Positions 51,226 through 53,513 of a stretch of 53,513 nucleotides of DNA are shown in pieces. Each line of letters starts with the position of its first letter. Position 1 is the first letter of the stretch. The position numbers were made by a program, and so were the translations under genes. The notes under the pieces were generated by a model. That model did no database searches. It worked only from the letters and a program-made list of their open reading frames with translations, and had not been told where the DNA came from. Source of the stretch: Chloroflexota bacterium (lineage in GTDB: Bacteria > Chloroflexota > Dehalococcoidia > Lucifugimonadales > Australimonadaceae); assembly GCA_027618515.1 (NCBI GenBank), contig JAQCEV010000005.1, positions 1 through 53,513 of the forward strand, written 5' to 3'.

Positions 51226-51620
51226 CGCTGTTTCTTTACGCGGGAGATGGTGTCGTCGAGGACATCCATGCGATCGCGGAGGTCGTCGATCTCTGACGAT
51301 CTGAGGGCGGCGGCGATGATGTCGCGAGCGGTGCGCTGCCGGAGGACGGGGCTGGGGTCGTCGAGGGATTCGTCGAGGACGAGGACGCTTTTGAGCATGA
51401 GGCTTTGGAGTTTTACCTTGGCGAGAGATGCGGCTTCGTCGCGCATGCGCTGGAGCTCTGAGCGGAAACGGACCTCGTTCATCCACCTTTTGAGCGTGGT
51501 TAATCCGATCTGGGCGCGTATGGCCCCTTGGTGCAGTGAGCTGGTAGAGGCGATGTAGGGTAGTGCTGTTGCTTGCCTAGGCGTGAGGGTGCTTTTGGGG
51601 GTGGGGCCATTAAGGTCCAT
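51222..51620 (-). CDS. Phage-like helix-turn-helix protein (phBC6A51-type / terminase-small-like)
   Basis: A 132-residue protein starting at ATG 51620 with GGAGA upstream. The N-terminus LTPRQATALPYIA is the usual start of this type, with the helix-turn-helix IRAQIGLTTLKRWM at about 34-47 and a long helical tail (FRSELQRMRDEAASLAKVKL, then KSVLVLDESLDDPSPVLRQR). This is the layout of the phBC6A51-type homeodomain found in phage and in terminase small subunits. It is coupled to the gene at 50899 by overlapping ATGA. No other phage gene is near, so it is either a remnant or a domesticated regulator. The family call is inference from motif layout. Confidence 0.6.
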   Translation of the reverse strand: MDLNGPTPKSTLTPRQATALPYIASTSSLHQGAIRAQIGLTTLKRWMNEVRFRSELQRMRDEAASLAKVKLQSLMLKSVLVLDESLDDPSPVLRQRTARDIIAAALRSSEIDDLRDRMDVLDDTISRVKKQR

Positions 51621-51834
51621 TTCGGTCCGTTCTCCTTTGGGCTGGTGGGTTGGTGGGCTGGGTCTGCTTTGCGATGGCTGTGGGCGACGAAAAGCAACAG
51701 CGCGGCGATGGGCCGCGCTGCTGGCGTCGGGGTGTTGGTTTGGGGGCCTGGGGGAGCTGGTGAGGACAGGGTACGATTTTGGGAGGCGATGGCGATAGTG
51801 GCGTTTGGCAGTGTTGGGTGGTGGTGTGTGGTGG
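51621..51834. other. GC-rich gap before repeat cluster
   Basis: No gene is seen here. The + strand frame through this and the next stretch is a repeat-derived shadow. The sequence is very rich in GGTGG and GGGG runs. Confidence 0.4.
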
Positions 51835-52095
51835 CGCCCTCGAATCTCTTGGACTTCGTCCGCCGGACTAAAGGTCGCTCGGCGCTCCGGGGGCCCGGGC
51901 TCGTTGGTGGGTTCGGTCGTGTAGCAGGTCGGGGCTCGCCCTCGGATCTCTTGGCTTCGCCGCAGGACTAAAGGTCGCTGGGCGCTCCGGGAGGCTCCGG
52001 GCTCGTTGGTGGGTTCGGTCGTGTAGCAAGTCGGGGCGAGCCCTCGGAACTCATGGACTTCGTCCGCCGGACTAAAGGTCGCTGGGCGCTCCGGG
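51835..52095. repeat. Cluster of three copies of a 95-bp repeat
   Basis: A partial copy (51835-51891) is followed by two full ones (51898-51991 and 52000-52095). The unit begins GGCTCGTTGGTGGG and ends CCGGACTAAAGGTCGC-TGGGCGCTCCGGG, with a GGGCTCGCCCT/GGGCGAGCCCT core and a CCGGA...TCCGG palindromic end. Further copies are at 53106-53222 and 53402-53513. The last copy here directly abuts the stop of the LLM gene. Confidence 0.85.
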
Positions 52096-53019
52096 CTAGT
52101 CTTGGAAGGCGGGCATGACTTGTTCGATGAAGGCTTGGGTGGCGTCGATGTCGAATGGGGCGCGCATGGCGAGGTTGATCTGTTGGGCGCCTGCTTCGAT
52201 GAACTTGCCTATCTGGTCGACGGCTTGGTCGGGGGTGCCGAGGATCTGGCCGTGGTAGCGGGGGTCTTCAGGGCCCCAGGGTAGGTTGTTGCGTTTGATG
52301 TCCGCTTCTTTTTCGTTGACGCCCATGTAGAAGCCAAGGTTGATGGCGTTGGCCATGGTGGCGGGGTCACGGTCGATCGCTTCGCAGGCTTGGGCGACGA
52401 CGCTGAGCTTGTGCTTGAAGACGTCGGCGGCGACGTAGGCGCCGTTCCAGGCGTCGGCGTACTTGGCGGCTGCGGGGATGGTGCGCTTCTCGCCTGCTCC
52501 GCCGATCCAGATGGGTAGGTGGGCTTGGATGGGTGCGGGGACGTTGTAGGCGTGAGTCATTTGGTAGTGCTCGCCTTGGAAGTTGGCTTCGCCTTCGAGG
52601 AGCATCTGTCGGACGATCTGGGCGGCTTCTTCGAGCATGTCTTCGCGGATGCCAGGGCGGGGGAAGTCGATGCCGAATGCTTTGTATTCAGGTTCGTGCC
52701 AGCCGGCTCCTAGGCCGATCTCTACGCGGCCGTTGCTGAGGTGGTCGATGGTGGTGACGGCTTTGGCGACGATGCCGGGGTTGCGGTAGGCGGTTGAGAA
52801 GACGAGGCAGCCGACGCGGACGTTGGTGGTTTCAAGCGCTAGGGCGCTCATGATGGCGACGGTTTCGAAGGCGGGGCGTTGGCCACCAGCGGGTGGTGAT
52901 TCGAAGTGGTGGTCCCAGATGGATATCCAGTGGAAGCCGGAGTTGTCGGCGAGGCGCCAGAGGTTGCGGAGTTCCTCGTAGGTGCAGTCTTGCTGTCCTG
53001 TTTGTAGGCCGAACTTCAT
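52096..53019 (-). CDS. LLM-class F420-dependent oxidoreductase
   Basis: A 307-residue luciferase-like monooxygenase-class protein, of the TIGR-type F420 group. ATG 53019 has GAGGAG seven bases upstream; the longer open frame is repeat-derived. MKFGLQTGQQDCTYEEL, WISIWDHHFESPPAGG, ALETTNVRVGCLVFSTAYRNPGIVAKAVTTIDHLSNGRVEIGLGAGWHEPEYKAFG (in parts) and LPIWIGGAGEKRT are typical. The reaction is unknown. The TAG stop lies at the edge of the repeat copy, so the gene's 3' end may have been set by the repeat. Confidence 0.85.
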   Translation of the reverse strand: MKFGLQTGQQDCTYEELRNLWRLADNSGFHWISIWDHHFESPPAGGQRPAFETVAIMSALALETTNVRVGCLVFSTAYRNPGIVAKAVTTIDHLSNGRVEIGLGAGWHEPEYKAFGIDFPRPGIREDMLEEAAQIVRQMLLEGEANFQGEHYQMTHAYNVPAPIQAHLPIWIGGAGEKRTIPAAAKYADAWNGAYVAADVFKHKLSVVAQACEAIDRDPATMANAINLGFYMGVNEKEADIKRNNLPWGPEDPRYHGQILGTPDQAVDQIGKFIEAGAQQINLAMRAPFDIDATQAFIEQVMPAFQD

Positions 53020-53105
53020 GGGTGGGCTCCTCGGGTTGGCTTGTGTGGGCATTTTAGAGGATTGGGTGTGGGGTTTGGTTTTGCGCTGTGGGGACAGGCG
53101 TGGGT

Positions 53106-53222
53106 GATGGCTGGCCGGGATGCCCCGGGCTCGTTGGTGGGCAGGTGGTGTAGCAGGTCGGGGCGAGCCCTTGGAACTCATGGACTTCGTCCGCCGGACT
53201 AAAGGTCGCTAGGCGCTCCGGG
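53106..53222. repeat. Copy of the 95-bp repeat (fourth)
   Basis: GGCTCGTTGGTGGG at 53128, GGGGCGAGCCCT, then CCGGACTAAAGGTCGCTAGG to 53222. It shares an extra 22-base head, GATGGCTGGCCGGGATGCC, with the copy at 53402. Confidence 0.8.
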
Positions 53223-53283
53223 ATTGGGGGCGTCTAGCTATGGCAATGCTGGTGCGTTGGCTGACGTGTCGACCATCCCCTAG

Positions 53284-53305
53284 CCCCTTCCTGTCCAGGA
53301 AGGGG
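53284..53305. repeat. Palindrome CCCCTTCCTG-TC-CAGGAAGGGG
   Basis: A perfect 10-bp hairpin with two-base loop between two repeat copies. No T run follows on either strand, so it is not an intrinsic terminator. Confidence 0.6.
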
Positions 53306-53401
53306 GATAAAAAGAGAAAGAGAGATTGCGGGGGACACCCCCGCTCCCCCGGCAGAGGAGGGCCTCTGCACTCCCGGTGGGGATGGGGATGTCGCGTGAC
53401 T

Positions 53402-53513
53402 GATGGCGAGCCGGGATGCCCCTGGCTCGTTGGGGGCAGGTGGATAGCAGGTCGGGGCTCGCCCTCGGATCTCATGGCTTCGCCGCCGGACTAAAGGTCG
53501 CTAGGCGCTCCGG
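53402..53513. repeat. Copy of the 95-bp repeat (fifth), cut by the window end
   Basis: Same head as the copy at 53106 (GATGGCGAGCCGGGATGCC), then GGCTCGTTGGGGGC and the CCGGACTAAAGGTCGCTAGG tail, running to the last base. More copies may lie beyond. Confidence 0.8.

Noticed and set aside
51573-51971. Glycine-rich protein on the + strand
   Set aside because: It reads through the repeat cluster and overlaps the HTH gene; no ribosome binding site.

Overview
The window is GC-rich bacterial chromosome. Its gene content fits a Chloroflexota genome of the SAR202/Dehalococcoidia type: F420- and flavin-dependent oxidoreductases (two LLM proteins, a Ddn-like protein, a PPOX protein), two amidohydrolase_2 proteins, three dienelactone hydrolases, a UbiD decarboxylase, tripartite tricarboxylate transporters (TTT) and threonine/proline-rich lipoprotein linkers. 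This assignment is inference from gene families; there is no rRNA here to prove it. There is one intact tRNA (Leu, UAG) and no CRISPR array or complete insertion sequence. Layout: 1-1.3 kb is nearly empty, with one small membrane protein and the 5' half of a tRNA-Leu. 1.3-8 kb carries an amidohydrolase, a secreted protein, a VOC/GlcG-like operon, selA, a 130-bp duplicated non-coding repeat and a second amidohydrolase. 8.3-15.4 kb is transport: a TctA-TctB fusion with its TctC lipoprotein, then on the other strand a second TctA-TctB fusion followed by an MFS exporter. A CRP-like palindrome lies between this second fusion and nadA. 15.6-18.1 kb is nadA, a membrane thioredoxin and a membrane protein. 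18.2-19.7 kb is a decayed integration site: tRNA-Leu, a cargo gene and the C-terminal end of a tyrosine integrase. 20.2-24.1 kb is a three-gene operon (TctC lipoprotein, UbiD decarboxylase, 4,5-dihydroxyphthalate-decarboxylase-like protein). It has perfect 16-bp stem-loops between its genes and related terminators at both ends. 24.3-25.4 kb holds a lone type IV pilin-like gene and a gene-free structured stretch that ends in a good + strand terminator, a candidate non-coding RNA. 25.4-36.3 kb is mostly catabolic: carboxymuconolactone decarboxylase family protein, zinc alcohol dehydrogenase, secreted protein, glutaryl-CoA dehydrogenase, quinone oxidoreductase, His-rich methyltransferase, three tandem dienelactone hydrolases, a bicupin protein and an aldo/keto reductase. 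36.3-43.6 kb is more housekeeping: PPOX, GNAT, a MetE-C-like methyltransferase, adenosine kinase, hflK-hflC and lepA. 43.6-53.5 kb has two LLM oxidoreductases, an OGG-fold glycosylase, two alpha/beta hydrolases, a sugar-epimerase-like SDR, a VWA protein with a collagen-like linker and a coupled phage-like HTH gene pair, among dispersed GC-rich repeats. How it works together: the window reads as a scavenger of dissolved organic acids and aromatic or lactone breakdown products. TTT binding proteins would capture carboxylates, decarboxylases and lactone hydrolases would open them, and acyl-CoA and flavin/F420 oxidoreductases would feed central metabolism. The parts most worth a second look are the decarboxylase operon with its hairpins, the candidate RNA at 25 kb, the repeat families, the phased operator before the cupin gene and the VWA protein.
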